Assembly (NCBI RefSeq): GCF_004115265.2
Contig: NW_022680356.1
Span: 1,557,001-1,621,000 of the forward strand
Length of the DNA: 64,000 nucleotides
DNA from: Rhinolophus ferrumequinum
Lineage: Eukaryota; Chordata; Mammalia; Chiroptera; Rhinolophidae
Direction: 5' to 3'
Shown piece after piece: positions 33,553-46,487 of this stretch. The translations under genes were made by a program, and so were the position numbers. Position 1 is the stretch's first letter. Each line of letters starts with the position of its first letter. A model generated the notes under the pieces. The model saw nothing but the letters and a program-made list of their open reading frames with translations, did no database searches and was not told where the DNA came from.

Positions 33553-33809
33553 TGTACCATCTTATCCACTTTTAAGTGTATAGTTCAGAAGCATTCAGCA
33601 CATTCATGTAATTGTGTACAGGCATCTTTTTGAGTCCCTGCTTTCAATAGTTTGTGGTATATATCTTGTGTGCACATATGCTTTCATTTTTCTGGTATGA
33701 AGGCCAGGTAGTGAGATGGCTAGACTGTATGTTTGTTTTTTTAGGAAACTGGCAAACTCTTTTCCAAAGAGGCCATACCCTTTCATATTCCCACAGCAAA
33801 TTCCTCAGG

Positions 33810-33935
33810 GGTCCTTGGACACCTTCAGGTAGATTTTGTCCAGCTCCCAACTTTCATGAGGTTTGAATACATTTTACATATTATATGTCCATTTTCAGCA
33901 TTCCATTGCTGAAAAGCAGTGAGATTTGGTTCCTT
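33810..33935 (+). mobile_element. Short retroviral pol fossil fragment
   Basis: About 125 bp related to the integrase part of the larger fossil at 35.42-35.55 kb (shared words catgaggtttgaata and gctgaaaagc). It is embedded in the antisense L1. Old and broken. Confidence 0.6.
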
Positions 33936-34479
33936 TGCATTCTCACTAGCATTCATTTGGTATTGTCACTAAATAAATGTTTTCAGCTGTTCTAATAGTT
34001 CTCATCATGCTTTCAATCTGCCTTCCCCCACTAGCTAATGATGGGGACTTCTTTTCACATGCCTGTTTGCCGTCTGTGTGTCCTCTTTGGTGAAATGGCT
34101 GCTCACTCTCTAGTTGGATTGGTTTCTTTTACCATTGCTTTGAGAGTTCTTTATATAGTCTAAATGTGAGTACATTTTCAAATAGGTTGTTTGCAGAAAT
34201 TTCCTCCCAGTCTGTAGCTTGTTTTAATAGGTTTTTTTTCACTAAGCAAAAGTTTTTTATTTTAATGAAGTCTAACTTGTTGATTATTTTCTTTTATGGA
34301 TCATGTATAGAATTATTGATTTTTGTATATTGATCTGATTATATCCAGGAACTTTGCTGAACTCATTTATCCTAATAGGTTTTCAGTGTATTTCTTAGGA
34401 TTTTCTAGATATAAGATCATGTCGTCTGTGAAAAGAGGTAGTTTTACACTTTCAGCCAGCTAATTAACATCTTATGCTA

Positions 34480-37400
34480 TTCTGTTGCTCTCTCCCTCTC
34501 ACGTTTCTGCTCACTGCTGCAGCATCCTGAATCCTGCCACATGCCTGCTCCTGACAGAAGGAGAACCTCAGGTTGTCTTACCTCAGTCAGGGAACGTTCT
34601 GTACTAAGCTCAGATTTATTAGAGACGCCAATGCACAACTCTGAGCTAAAATTTTTTGTTGATGAATGTATCTCAAAAATGAAACTGGAGGATATAGCGC
34701 TGGCTATGCTATCACTAATGTAAGTTCTCTTTAGAATATAGTCCTCTAGCTGAGGGTCAATCAGCTCAGATGGCAGAACTTACTGGTCTTATACAAATAG
34801 TTCATCAACTAACCAAAGACCAGAGAATAAGCACGTACAAAGACAGCAGCTATGCTTGAGAGCAGTACATGACTTTGAGATGCTTTGAAAACAAAGTTTT
34901 CCTAACCTCTGCTAGAATCCCCACCAAAAACGCTTGGCACTGCAAGCTAAGGATTGCATAGATTCACTCTACTTCCTAGAGAGGTGGCTATATAAGGGCG
35001 GAGGCTCATGCAAGAGACAAGATGGAAGTGAAGGAAATGCTCTAGCAGATATGTATGCCAAGCAAGCAGCCTTATGAATCAAAGTGAGGTTCCGAACTGG
35101 AGGAACTCAGAGAGATCGTTGTAAAGTATCAGTGGTTATCCCGATTCTGAGAAAGAAAAATGCTAGCAATTGGACCAGTCACTCAGGTCATCGCTGGTGC
35201 TCCCAAGATGGCCGCTTGGTGGCGCCAGATTATTTCAAATGGATATTAGCTACATTTTCTGTGAAATTAGCCATCATGTTCAACTTGGTTACTATCTTAA
35301 AGTAACATTGGTAAATAAACTTTAAAAAGACAGATTTTTAACACACTGTTTCAAGTTCTGGGTCACCTGTAAACATAATCCTGGAAAAAATTGTAAAGGT
35401 GGGACGTGGCCAGGAACCAAAGCCTCAGGAGTCTGGAGACCTTGGTGGATTTTGTTCAGCTCCTCGCCTTCATGAGGTTTGAATATATTTTAGTTATTAT
35501 CTCTATTTTCAGGACATGTTGAAGCATTTCGTTGCTGAAAAGCTATAGTCCTTACAGTCATTGAAAGCTGTGTGATTTTGTGTGTCTAACCTGGGGCACA
35601 CACTTTACAGGAACCATTATAACTGAATTCCATAAGGCATTACCCCTTACTCAAAAACTATGTTGCTCTCACCCACAATATTCTGGAAAGATTGAAAGAA
35701 CCAATGGCTTCCTTAACTTAAAATCAGCAAAACTTTCAGAAACCCTTTAGTTCCCTGGCCAAAGTTTCTCCCAGAAACCCTTATGGCCACTCCCTTGAGG
35801 ACTGATAACTGGAAGGCCCATTTATTTAGAGATTTATTTCACATTCAATACTAGACTCTACCCTCCTGCATGCAGACATGCAAAGTATTGCCAGGGATTC
35901 ATGTACTATACCCAGGGCTGTCATCAACAGGTGAAGGCCACCGGCCCCCAGCATCTTCCTAGATAGCTTCTTTACGATCTTCAACCATGAGATTTTGTCT
36001 ATGGGAAGAGACATCAGAGAAAACCGGTCTTAAACCTCACTGTGTAGGACCTTGTCAGGTACTGTTAACAGCAAATCCAGCAGTGAGACGCCAGGCAGTC
36101 AGCTCTTCAGTACATATGTCACAACTGAGGTTCAGAATTGACACAACTGGAAGCCTTCACCAATAGAGGACTTCACACTGAGGATCCTCCACGATACCCT
36201 GGAAGCAGCTGACCTTCAGACGTAAACGCTGACCAAAGACCTTTGGAACAAATAGATGACCTCAGATAATAGATAGCTTCTGCCCATGACGTCAGACTAA
36301 GACCTGTGTCAGAGTCCCGTTTTGTGTTTTCACCTCCTTGCTTAGAGCTGCCCTTCTCATTTCCATGGATCCCTGGTTGTCACCCACCCATAATGGCCCC
36401 TTTTTTCTTTATTATAATTGTTAGGTCAGAACATATTCTAATGCCATTCTTAAAGTATCCCAAACAGTAGCCACTACTCTCAGGCTGCCAGATATGCCGT
36501 CCATTGCCAGATCACCATGATAAATACATATGCACAGTTCTGGTCTCATCAGCTGATGCTATGTGAAATTATAGCCAATTATTTTTCCATTTGCATCTAT
36601 AGTCACAAATGACCTTAAGTCAACCTTGGCTTTGCTACTGTCCCTCTCTCCCAGAAAAAGAGCCAATTATTACAATCTATTAATCAGACCCCAGGTAATT
36701 CTAAATTTGAATTCAATAATTCTCAGGGTAATGGGTCACTTACACCTGGAAGAAACTAATAGGGACCCAAATATGTCACACAGCTAATGTAAGGCTGTGG
36801 TTCCAATCTCATGTCATGAACAGTTCCTCCCCTGGATCTCTATGTGCCCTACTAGATTCTACTTCCTTTGCTGCCATGTCAACTGGTCGCATTTTCCTCA
36901 GACTGAAACCTCATGCAGTTTAGGAATAGTATTCAAAGACTTGTCTATACCTAACTCTTAAGTTACCAGTGCCGGAAATTCCATCTCAGGCAGGATCTCC
37001 AAAGTGAGGTCAGCCTTGATTGTTCAGGCACTCTACCTGGGGAATTGCCGACTCACTGTTTATGTGAACTTCAGAGCAGTAGTTCCAACGCTGGGAAATA
37101 AAAAGACTATAAGAGGCTTCCTAGATAGGCTTCGCTGCCTCTGGCAAAAGTGATCAATGACAACATGCCTTCCCTCGATGGGAGAGCTGCACATTTGCCT
37201 CAGCTCACTGGCACAAGCAGTTGTGGGCAACTGTGTAAACTTACTGACTGATCTCAGTGGCATCTGGGCCAGTGCTGTTACTTTCTGCAGTACGCAGATC
37301 AATGGGACAGGCATGGTGGGACAGGCTCTACATCGCCTTCGAAAGAACACTGCTGGGCTCAGTGCCTCTGCACAACTGCTATCTCCTCAGACGGCACAAG

Positions 37401-38370
37401 ACCCAGAAGATCTCATAGTACAGTTTCCTGTGGGACAACTGAACAATCCTCGAGTAGCGAAGACCTGGATCTCCAGTGTCTCTAATTGGTCAGCTTCTGT
37501 CAAGCAAGAGGATGGCCAAAAGGGGGAACTGAGGGACTTGATGTACCTGTGGACAATGGATACACCACCACAGATGACAGTAGACCTCTGACCCGCACCT
37601 TTGCAGCAGCCAGCCTGGAAGCCAGGCCACAGCCTCTGCGGCAGTCAGCTCAGAACAGCCAGAACTTGGTCAATGATGGCTAGTTCCCCTATTAATTGCC
37701 TCTACTTCCAACTTAGGACCAACCATAGAAAGCCAGATATGCTTCCAAACCAATCACATAAGATGTCCTGCTTCCTCCATCTTTCCCATGCCAACAACCT
37801 GAATCAGAGCGTACGTAAAGCTTCCTTTTTCTGTTGTTTGTTTTTTTCTGTCATTATAAGGCTCTCTGACTCCCTGTATGCCTTTGGGTCTCGGCCAAAT
37901 GCAGGTGAGAGTGGCTGGTCCTTTGCTATAGCAAGCTCTGTTTGTTCTCATTTGGGTGGTCTTCATTTATTTCCACAAGTTCAAAGCCCTTCATCTTGCA
38001 GAGGAGAAGACAGACCCAGACAGTATCGTGGATGTGACCTTGTTCCCAAATAGCTTTGCAGTATTTGGGTCCGGAGGCAGATTCTTGGTCGTCTGTCAAT
38101 ACCTGTCCTCCTTTTCTTCCTCAGTAATAGAATCCCCAAATTTTAGCTGGGCCCATTGCTGCCTGGGCTAGACTTCCATTTCCGGCCTCCTTGGCCATCA
38201 GCCATGGGTCTGGGTCTAAGTTGTTGCCAATGGTCTATAAGCGCAAGTGGTTTATTGCAGTTATTTGTTGAGTAATGTCTAAAGTACGGTCTTAATGTTT
38301 ATGAATTGTTCATTTGAATAACAACTGAAGAAGCATTTTCACATTGATTTGAGTGTGTGTGCTAGTGTAA
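34480..38370 (+). mobile_element. Class I (gammaretrovirus-like) ERV fossil, partial
   Basis: Plus-strand remnants in retroviral order: RNase H-like at about 34.55-34.95 kb, integrase-like at about 35.35-35.8 kb, envelope-like with a transmembrane-subunit immunosuppressive-like region at about 37.15-37.35 kb. No gag or reverse-transcriptase part is recognised. It is heavily broken with many breaks and cannot be coding. Likely old, though younger than the antisense L1 it adjoins. An old LTR follows directly at 38.38 kb; whether it belongs to this element is open. Confidence 0.7.
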
Positions 38371-38378
38371 TAAAGAAC

Positions 38379-39030
38379 TTGGCTGGCCTTGTCCCTGGTT
38401 CCTGGGAGGTAGCCTCTAAATCCTTGGAATTTCCTGAGTGGTAAGAGTGTCTTTGTTATTCACGGCAGGCCTCTGGGACCAGACCTTATAATTTATGCTA
38501 ATGAGATGACTCAGGCTGGAGGGTGGCCATGCCAGAAAGACACCAACCAAATGATTAGAGGGATGGGTCTTTACAGTGTGATATCAGCCCGCCCTCCAGG
38601 GAGAGGAGGGGCACAGGAGATGGAGTTCAACTGTGTCAATCAATCATTCCAAGATAATAAAACCCCAATAAAAACTCTGGACAAGGAAGCTACATCAGTA
38701 CACCAGCAAGGTAATGTGCTCCTGGAGAAGATGGAAGCCTCACATTTGGGATGCTCCCAGACCTCACCCCGTGTGTCTCCTCCTCAGGCTGGTTTAATTT
38801 CTATATTTTTGCTATAATAAAATTACTATAATAAACATAGTGCTTTCCTGAGTTCTGAGAGTTGTTCTAGAGAACTACTGAACCTGCAAAGAGTAGTGAG
38901 AATTTCCAAATTTGCAGCCAGCTGGTCTGAAGGTGACCCAGGGACCCCAAAATCTGTGGTGTCTGAAGTGAGAGCAGTCTTGTCAGGTACTGTATCATTA
39001 ACCTGTGAAGCTTGGTCTAACTCTGGGTAG
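38379..39030 (+). mobile_element. Old LTR (ERVL/MaLR-like), fossil
   Basis: LTR-like text beginning tggctggccttgtccctgg, with ttatgctaatgagatgactc, a polyadenylation-type ataataaa region near 38815, and ctgagttctgagagttgttc. It shares layout and several words with the LTR at 8.7-9.4 kb, so both probably belong to one broad family. Old and eroded. Confidence 0.6.
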
Positions 39031-40510
39031 TTGGTAGGAGCAGTCATGGTGATGCTACCAAATAAAACAGCAATGAATTTTCATGTACACACACACCAAC
39101 CCGCCCCCAAAAGATCAAACAGTGCTCATCTATATTTGAATTTGAAAAATAATCACAGGAAGCAACATTGTATTTTTCTAAGAAAATATTTAATTGGTAG
39201 TTTTCTAGAAGGAAATCTTTTCATCTAGTACGAAAGTGTGAAGTCAGTCACCGAGAAAACCTGGGCAATACTAGTTGTTTTTGAAATCAACACGTGGTTA
39301 CCAAGCTCCTACTATGTGCTCATTTCTGAGGAAAAAGTATGACAACTGACCTGCAGCAGCTGATAATTTGGTTCAGGAGATAAAAAAGTGGCTAGGTGAT
39401 ACACAAGAAATGGTTTAAATCGGTTGAGACAGTGCTAAGAACTACCCCAAGTCCAGATAGCTTTCGTTTTAGAAAACTCACTCAAACAAATGCTTTTCCA
39501 ATTGTAAATGAGTAAGATATTTCACATCAGTGTGCCAGAGAATTCTTCCCCGAGGAGTGGGCTCCTCAGTAGGATTCTGACCAATCATTAGGTGTTAGGT
39601 AGGTGGAGAGCGCATTCCGGAGGCGGTGCAGGTGAGGTGCAGGTGAGGCAAACGTACACAGGCTGGGGAGTGTGGAGGCATGCCTGAGGTGGAGGCGCGT
39701 CTGAGGGATGGCAAGCAAGGTCGTTTGTCTGAAACAGGATCTTGTCAGGAGCGTCAGGTTAGGGCAGACCGAAGAGGGCATTCAATGCCAAACTGAGGGG
39801 TCAGGATTCATCCTGTAGGTGGTACGAAGGCTTTCAGAGACGGCAGAGGTGCACACAGATGAGAATGATTGACATGGCAGATACACGGGAAGGGACCGAT
39901 TTTAGGCAAAGACGAACTACAGTTGTTGCAGGCATCCAGGTATATAAAGTGACTTGCGTGGGGGTTACAGAAGGGCCCTGGGGAAAAATGTGAGATTGAG
40001 CAAATTAAGGTACTCGCATAACTAATATAAAATATTTGCTGTTTCTGCTCCTGTGGACCTTTCTCTCTCTGGGAAGAAATTCCCATAGGATTTTTAGGCT
40101 CCTAGACTTGCATCCTGATCTCAGCTGTCCAGTTGACTCCTGTGCATCCTACCTTCCTGCTCCCCTCTGCCTTGGCCAACCTCTGAGACCCCCTAGATCC
40201 TGCCTGTCTGCATGGACACACTTTGAACTGGTTCCCTGAATTCTGAGTTCAGCTTCCTCATCTGGACTCTAAATGCTTGAAGGACTGTCCTAGTACAAGC
40301 TAATTCTTTTCAGTTAAGACTTCTCTGGTCTATGCCAGATTCTGATTTTGGCTTCTCCACAGTTGCAGAGGCAACATGTGTACTTGAAACCCAGTAAGCT
40401 TGGGAGTAACTGTTATAGACAATAAAAACCAATGCCAAAGATACACAGGTGGTATAGGAAAATAACATCAGTTTAGCAACAGCTGGTATATCTACATATT
40501 TGATGTTTTT
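39030..40510. other. Intergenic stretch, no gene seen
   Basis: No recognised coding sequence. A weak MIR/L2-like phrase (ctcctactatgtgctcattt) occurs at about 39305. A short tandem (ggtgaggtgcaggtgagg) lies near 39630. Confidence 0.5.
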
Positions 40511-40826
40511 AAGAACAATTTTATTGAGATATAATGTACATCCCATAAAATTCACTGTATTTTATATGCACTATTCAGTGATTTTTAGTAAATTTACCAA
40601 ATTGTTCAACCATCCCCATAATCTGGTTTTAGGACACTTCCACCACCCAAATAAGACTCTTTGAACATTTGCAGTCACTCCCACTTGCCACTCTCGACCC
40701 CGGACCACTAATCTACTTTGTCTCTGAAGATTTGCCTTTTCTGGATGTTTCATATAAATGGAACTACACAATATGTGGTCCCTGGTGTCTGGCTCCTTCC
40801 ACTTAGAATAATGTTTTTTGAGATAT
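40510..40826 (-). mobile_element. Antisense L1 3' fragment
   Basis: Contains aattttattgagatataatg, caaccatccccataatctgg and ggatgtttcatataaatgga, the antisense 3' end of an old L1. It ends in an AT microsatellite. Confidence 0.75.
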
Positions 40827-40852
40827 ATATATGTATATATATATATACACAC

Positions 40853-40901
<49 letters not shown>

Positions 40902-40904
40902 CAC
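40826..40904. repeat. (TA)n/(CA) microsatellite
   Basis: About 80 bp of TA/TG/CA repeats, largely self-complementary. It grew next to the L1 fragment. Confidence 0.95.
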
Positions 40905-41945
40905 GTTTAACTAATACATGTATTTTAGTGATTTTAATGTTTAAAAAGCTTTCATTTCAAAAGTTCCAGTTTAGTAGCATAAAGATCTAATACAAATTAG
41001 GCTTTACTTAAATTTAATACAACTGCACTGCCTCCCAGAGAAGGTAACATGCACCAGAGAGAAACAAGTGCCTGGGGTTTTGTGTAGGGAAGGCTGTCAG
41101 CTTCTCGATCCCCAAACGACAGCTGCAAAGCAGGAGAGGCCCAGCCCAGTGTGGCACGTGTGGGACACATGTACAACTTCTCACATGTACAAGATTTCTT
41201 CCCTGAATGGCTTCTCTGAAGAGTTCTTTCTCCCTACCATCTGTCTGAATTCTTTATCGCATTTATAGGATCCTTCTCCAGTGGGAACACCACATTGGTT
41301 AACAAGCACTGATCTTAAGCCTAAACTTCTCTCAAATTCGCTCCATTTATGATGCCCCGTAAGGGTGATAGCAGACTTGTGAGTGAATGATAGTTCTTTC
41401 AGATGTCTCTCTTGGTTTTTTTTTTTTCTATGTGTTTCTAACAGGTCGCTTTCAGTGTGGAGGACCAGAGTTCACCTCTGCTGTGTGTTTCTGCTGATGT
41501 GACCTGGAATAATTCTTCCTGGGCAAGTCCCTGATTTAGCATCCTTGAATCCTTGCTTTAGGCCTTCTCTCCCAGTCTGGGAAAAACCTAGAAACATTCT
41601 AGTATTACCTGTTCTATGTGCCAAAAAGAAGTAAAATCCTAGAATGGGTGTAAAATAATAAACCTTTAAAATAATATCTAAAAGAGGTGTAGTTTCTTCC
41701 AAGAATGGTGTATGTCTGAAGAAGGCTTTGGAGGTGTGAAGCATAAGAGATAAGCAGGTGACTGGAGATTAGGATAACCTGAGAGAACAGTGCTTGGACT
41801 CTAGTACACGAGGTAAATTCAAAGACTAAAGATGAGAGGAGGGTAGGAAGATGCCCGCCTAAGTCTTCCCCCAACGGCTCCATTCACACCACACATGAGT
41901 ATGTATTATATGCACATACATATAACATGTAGTATTGTATAAATT

Positions 41946-42490
41946 GTGGTAGACAGAATAATTCTCCCCAAATATGCCCACGCCCTAATCCCAAGAACCT
42001 GTATGTCACCTTACATGGCGAAAGGGACTTTGCAGATGTGAGGACGGGCACAGGCCTTAAGATGGGAGATGATCCTGGATTATCTGGGTGCCCCATCTAA
42101 CCACATGAGTCCTTAAATGAGAACAGTTCCTGGCTGTGTCCGGACGTGGTGTGAGGACTCACCCCACCACTCACGGCTTTGAAGGTGGACGAAGGGCCCA
42201 TGAGACAAGGAATGTAGCAGTCGCTAGAAGCCGGGAACACCCCTCTGCTTACAGCCAGAAAACGAGGACCTCAGTTTCACAACTGCAAGGAATTGGTTCT
42301 GCCAACAACTCAAATGAACAGGAAGAGATTCTCCCTGGACACTCTGGAAAGGGATGCAGGCAGCTCTGCTGACACCTTGGTTGTAACCATGTGGGACCCA
42401 TGCCAGACTTCTGATCTGTGAACTTGTATTGATTAAACCCACTAAGTCTGTGACAATCTGTCTCAGCAACAAAAGGAAGCTAATACAATA
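41946..42490 (+). mobile_element. MLT1-type MaLR solo LTR, fossil
   Basis: MaLR LTR text from gtggtagacagaataattct through ccttacatggcgaaagggac, tcctggattatctgggtg, agacccatgcc-like and cactaagtctgtgac to ggaagctaatacaa. A near full-length solo LTR, old (shared among placental mammals by family age). Confidence 0.75.
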
Positions 42491-42689
42491 ATGACACTTC
42501 TGCAGACAGAAATGACTAAACCACCATCTTGGATGCATTCACAGCCTCCACACCGGCCTAGCATAGCCAAACACGAATCCACCTCTGGAGTCTACCATCA
42601 CCCCCATCACCCCCATCACCGCCATCACAACCAAAGGTGACAAGGACGAAGCAAGTCCCTTAGCTGGAAGACTCCAACAAGCACATGAG

Positions 42690-42960
42690 GCAGTCGTGTT
42701 ACTGGGTGGCTAAGATCTTGGAGCCAGACAATGGATGTGGACCTGGGCTCCTTCCCTCATTAGCTAGCTAGCCACGAACAAGTTACTTTACCTCTCTGTG
42801 CCTGGCTTTCCTCAGGTTACCTCTCTGTGCCTCTCCGTTGTCATTCTTCAAATTGGGAATGTTTTAAAGATAAAATTAGTATAAATTGTGTAGAATCGTT
42901 CCCGATACATCTGGTTCTCCGTAAAAAATAACTATCATTGTTTTCATTATTATCACTAAC
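42690..42960 (+). repeat. MIR SINE
   Basis: Contains cacgaacaagttactttacc, cctctctgtgcctggctttc and ttcttcaaattgggaatg, MIR core and 3' part with a small internal duplication of gttacctctctgtgcct. Confidence 0.75.
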
Positions 42961-45150
42961 ACGATTATCATCCGCACTTTGTCGTTGGCAAAACTAGTGC
43001 ACACAGTTTAGATTCGTCCAAGGTCGCAGAGCCAGGAAGTGAGGTCTGTCTCCTCACTAATCCAGGAAGGTAACAATTGAACAGGGACCCCGCCTCCAGC
43101 GGCCTCACCTGTGCACACCCTCAGGCCCTCCTGGTCTTCTCTGCCCCACCAGCCTTCCCCAGCCTCCCCAGCAGAGGCTGCTTCTCCGCAGTGGGAAGGT
43201 TTGCCTGTGCCACTCCGTCTGCCATCAGACCACGTACATACATCCTTCCTGTGCTTGGGCAGCTTCCTGGGTGCCAGAGCCCTCTCCCCTCTGCAGTTGT
43301 CACACTCTTGCAAGGCCAGGGCTCTCACACTCCTGGGTACTCTCCACAGTGCCCATTACAGAAATAAACCAAAGGGTCTGAGTGCATAGTGAGCAGGGAG
43401 GAGAGGCCCTGGGCATGGGGCAGGGAGGCCCGCGTCCACCCTGATGGGCTCAGCCTCCTGCAGAGAAGGAATTGGGGTCAGTTTTCTTTGGCGAACGAAG
43501 AGGTTCCAGAGAAAAGGAGGCAAAGATAGCCATAGTTCAGGCATCTGAGGAAAAAAAGCCCCAGCTCGCATGGGACCCACCTGTCAGGAATAAACTGGTT
43601 GTGCCCTCTCCTGGGTATCTCTCTGGAGGAGCAGTGTCCTGAGGAGGGAGAGCTAGGAAGGTAAAAGGAACCATAATGAAGGCTAACCCTTAGGGCACGT
43701 ACAGCCCCAGACTCCCCAAGCTGGAGACCCTTGCTCATTTAGTGTGTCACCTCCACGGTTCTGGGGACAGAGCTTGATCAAAGGGAGCTGAGCGGCAGCC
43801 TCTAGCCTGCCTCCAGCAGACAGGGCGCCCTTGTACCCAGCTGTGTGAGACCCCCCACTGTCCACACACCACAGCAGGCTTCAGGGAGCTGAAATGTGAC
43901 CACAGCCTGGCCACTCCACTGGGGAGATGTTTACTGGGCTTGCAACACGCAGGTCTTCCAATGGCCTTGTGAAAACACAGACATGGAGGAGACCTCAGAG
44001 GAACTTTAAAGGCAGCCTGCAGGTGTAAGACAGGTTAACAACACAAAGCAAGGCTCAGGGCAACAGCACGGTGGGCTGGGGTACAGACTTGAAGGGGAAG
44101 AAGTTACAGCACCCCTCACCCATGGGAGCTCCTGGGAGGCTGGCCTTGCTGCTCCCAGGGCCACGAGGTCTTGGCAGCACATCTGAGAGCCCCTGCTACA
44201 GGGCTTTGTGTCATATTGTTTATAAAGCCTCAAACAAACAAAAAGCTATCCCTGGCCCCGACAGAGAAATGGCTATGGCTGACAACAGAAGCAGGGAGGT
44301 GGGCAGGCCAGCGCGGCCTGGGTAGGTCAGCCCTTCTCAGACTTGAAGGTGCATGTGGGTCCCTGAGGATCTTGAGGGAGAGACACTGGCTGGGTGGCTG
44401 TGAGAGGGCCTGACAGGCTGCATTTCTAAAGAGCTCCCAGGTGGCGCCTGTGCTGCTGGGCGACTGACGACAACCAAAGGGGAAAAGCGGGTCCGAGTCC
44501 CAGGGACTGGCCCGGGCCTGCTGCTGGTCAGTTTTGTGACCTCGAGTATGTGTGCTGAAGAATGAAAAGTCACTTGGTGAGGGACAGGAGATTCTGAACT
44601 TAGAAAGGAATGGCTTAAAGCCTCCTCAGTCACCTGGATTGTACTGTCCCCATCACCAGTGTGGGGGGGAGGGGTCACAGGAGGTGGCTCACCTTGTACA
44701 CTGCTGACTTTGCACACAGGTGAGCTAAGAGCTGGAAGAATCTTCTTGCTAAATGAAGTGATAAAGGAAGTGGGTGACAAGGCTCCAGATGGCCCCATTG
44801 TCCTCCGCTCCTGGTGGAAGCCCCTCTCCCAGCTCTTTACCCACGCCTGCCCTCTCCTCTCTCCTCTGGCCTCTGGGACAAGTCTTCTCCTGTCATCCCC
44901 TCCACCTCAGCATCCTGGGCCTGGAAGGTTAGGTGCAGCCAGGGGAAGGCAGTTGCAGGCTCAGCAGTTTGGGTTGGATCCCCGGCTTCCTCCTAGGGTT
45001 CGCCGCCTCCTAGTCCCCGTACTAACTCCTCAGGAGGGCTTCTGGGCCTCTGCGCCCTCCAAAGCCCAGCCTGCTGCTGTGCAGTCCATAGCTGGGGCTA
45101 AAGGGCAACGTCCTCTGGCTAGGTGCAAGTCTCTGTCCACTGCAGCCCTA
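42960..45150. other. GC-rich intergenic stretch, no gene recognised
   Basis: Several open frames of 60-150 codons on both strands, none recognisable, none with convincing splice context. One MER5A lies at 44330-44475. Confidence 0.5.
44330..44475 (+). mobile_element. MER5A hAT remnant
   Basis: Contains agcccttctcagacttgaag, gcatttctaaagagctccca and ggtggcgcctgtgctgctg, typical MER5A text. Confidence 0.7.
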
Positions 45151-45720
45151 CTCCTCTAGAGGGTTCTGGGAGCAGGGAACAAGCTGGGTCACACCGGGCA
45201 ATCCTACTCGGTCCGGTGACGCCCAGCCGACCGCAGGGCCCGGAGCAGGTCTGTCATCACAGATGGGTCCGCCCCTGCGCCGGCGCTGCTGCCGGTTGTC
45301 AGGCGCGCTCTCAGCTCCTGCACAGACTGCCTCTGCCCGCTGCTCGCACGCAGACCCACAACAGCAGGTAACCACACCTGTGACCTTGGCGCCCAGCGCG
45401 CGCCTCCGTGGCCTGGACCCAGCAGGGCACCCGAAAGGGCCTTGCAAGGACACGGACCACTCTTGTCCCCAGCTCCAGGCCTCCACGCCTCTGCAGGCGG
45501 CAGATGGAGGTACACTCTCAATGCTGTTACACGCTCCGTGCGGTGCCCGGACCAAATCTGCGTGCCCCGAGTCGCCGAACCCACAAAGAGCAAACGACGC
45601 CTGGGCCCGGCTTCCCAAGACCCTCCCTGCGCCTGCGTAGGGGTCCCAGCGACCTGCGTGGGAGTTTCACGCTGCACCCTCGAGCTGGGAACTGAGAGCA
45701 ACTCCCATCTTGGGCCCATA
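45150..45720. other. CpG-rich patch of unknown role
   Basis: A GC-rich, CpG-rich stretch about 1.5 kb upstream of the ZNF2 island, with open frames on both strands (a plus-strand frame from 45263, a minus-strand frame ending at 45204). There are splice-like signals (a plus donor cagcag/gtaacc at about 45368, a minus acceptor ctgtgcag near 45325). I do not recognise any protein. It could be the decayed promoter of a lost neighbour (ZNF514 in human starts near here on the minus strand) or simply a CpG island. Confidence 0.35.
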
Positions 45721-46259
45721 GCCCGGTTGGGTGTCCAACAGAAGCCACTGGAAATGTGTTAAAAAGAGAAGCCTGGGACCTACCCTGAATTTGCCCAATG
45801 AGGATTGCCAGGAGGTGGGGCGGTGGGGTGGGGGGGCTGCCTGGGAACCTCGGCCAGCGCAGGAGTTTCAGTTCTGTGCTCCGGAACCAAACAGATGAGC
45901 GGATGGATAAATGAGGGAAGATGTTCGGCTCATTGGTGGCTCAACATAACGAGATAGATGTGGAACTGCTTCAGATGAACTTGCGGGGCACCGCCTGTCC
46001 TTGAAACCTTTCCTTTTGGCATTGGCCTGCTAGGTCTGAAATTTCCGGCTCTTACCTGCGGGATCAGAAGGACCTCTCGATCCGGAGGCTCATGTTAAGC
46101 CGTTTTTGCCCAGGAGAGTTCACCAACATGTGTCAAGCACTGTTAGGGGCGCTCCAGTAGACTTACAGTGGCCTGATGTTTCCCCATCACCACCCACATT
46201 CCCTTTTGCTGCTCCTTTGTAGTCAAACGCTTCTCTCAGGAGAATACGAATGGGTCTCA

Positions 46260-46470
46260 GGGGCTTTCTGCTGAGTGAAAGAAGGCATTCTACAAAAGTT
46301 ACATACTACGTAATCCTGTTTATATGACATTCTAGAAAAAGCAAAACTGTAGAGACGGAACAAAGCAGTGGTCACAAGGGTTGTGACAAAGCCTTGCCTA
46401 TGGCAAGCAATTTAGGTTTTCTGAGTAAAAGTGGAGTAGTTCCGGAACTTGGATTTTTTCATATTCTTTG
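46260..46470 (+). mobile_element. Old L1 3' fragment
   Basis: Contains ctgagtgaaagaaggcattc, tatatgacattctagaaaaa and caaagcagtggtcacaagg, a diverged L1M sense 3' end. Confidence 0.55.
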
Positions 46471-46487
46471 TGTGATCACCAGTCTTC

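Larger units (their letters stand above)
32525..34460 (-). mobile_element. Antisense L1, interrupted
   Basis: Antisense L1M text in several blocks: 32525-33156 (3' UTR and ORF2 end; caatcactaatctgttctcc), 33564-33805 and 33940-34460 (ORF2; gtctaacttgttgattattt, agatataagatcatgtcgtc). A bat SINE (33168-33552) and a short retroviral fossil piece (about 33810-33935) interrupt it. Confidence 0.75.

Noticed and set aside
37157-37591. 144-codon open frame between 37.1 and 37.6 kb
   Set aside because: Part of the eroded retroviral fossil, not a host gene.
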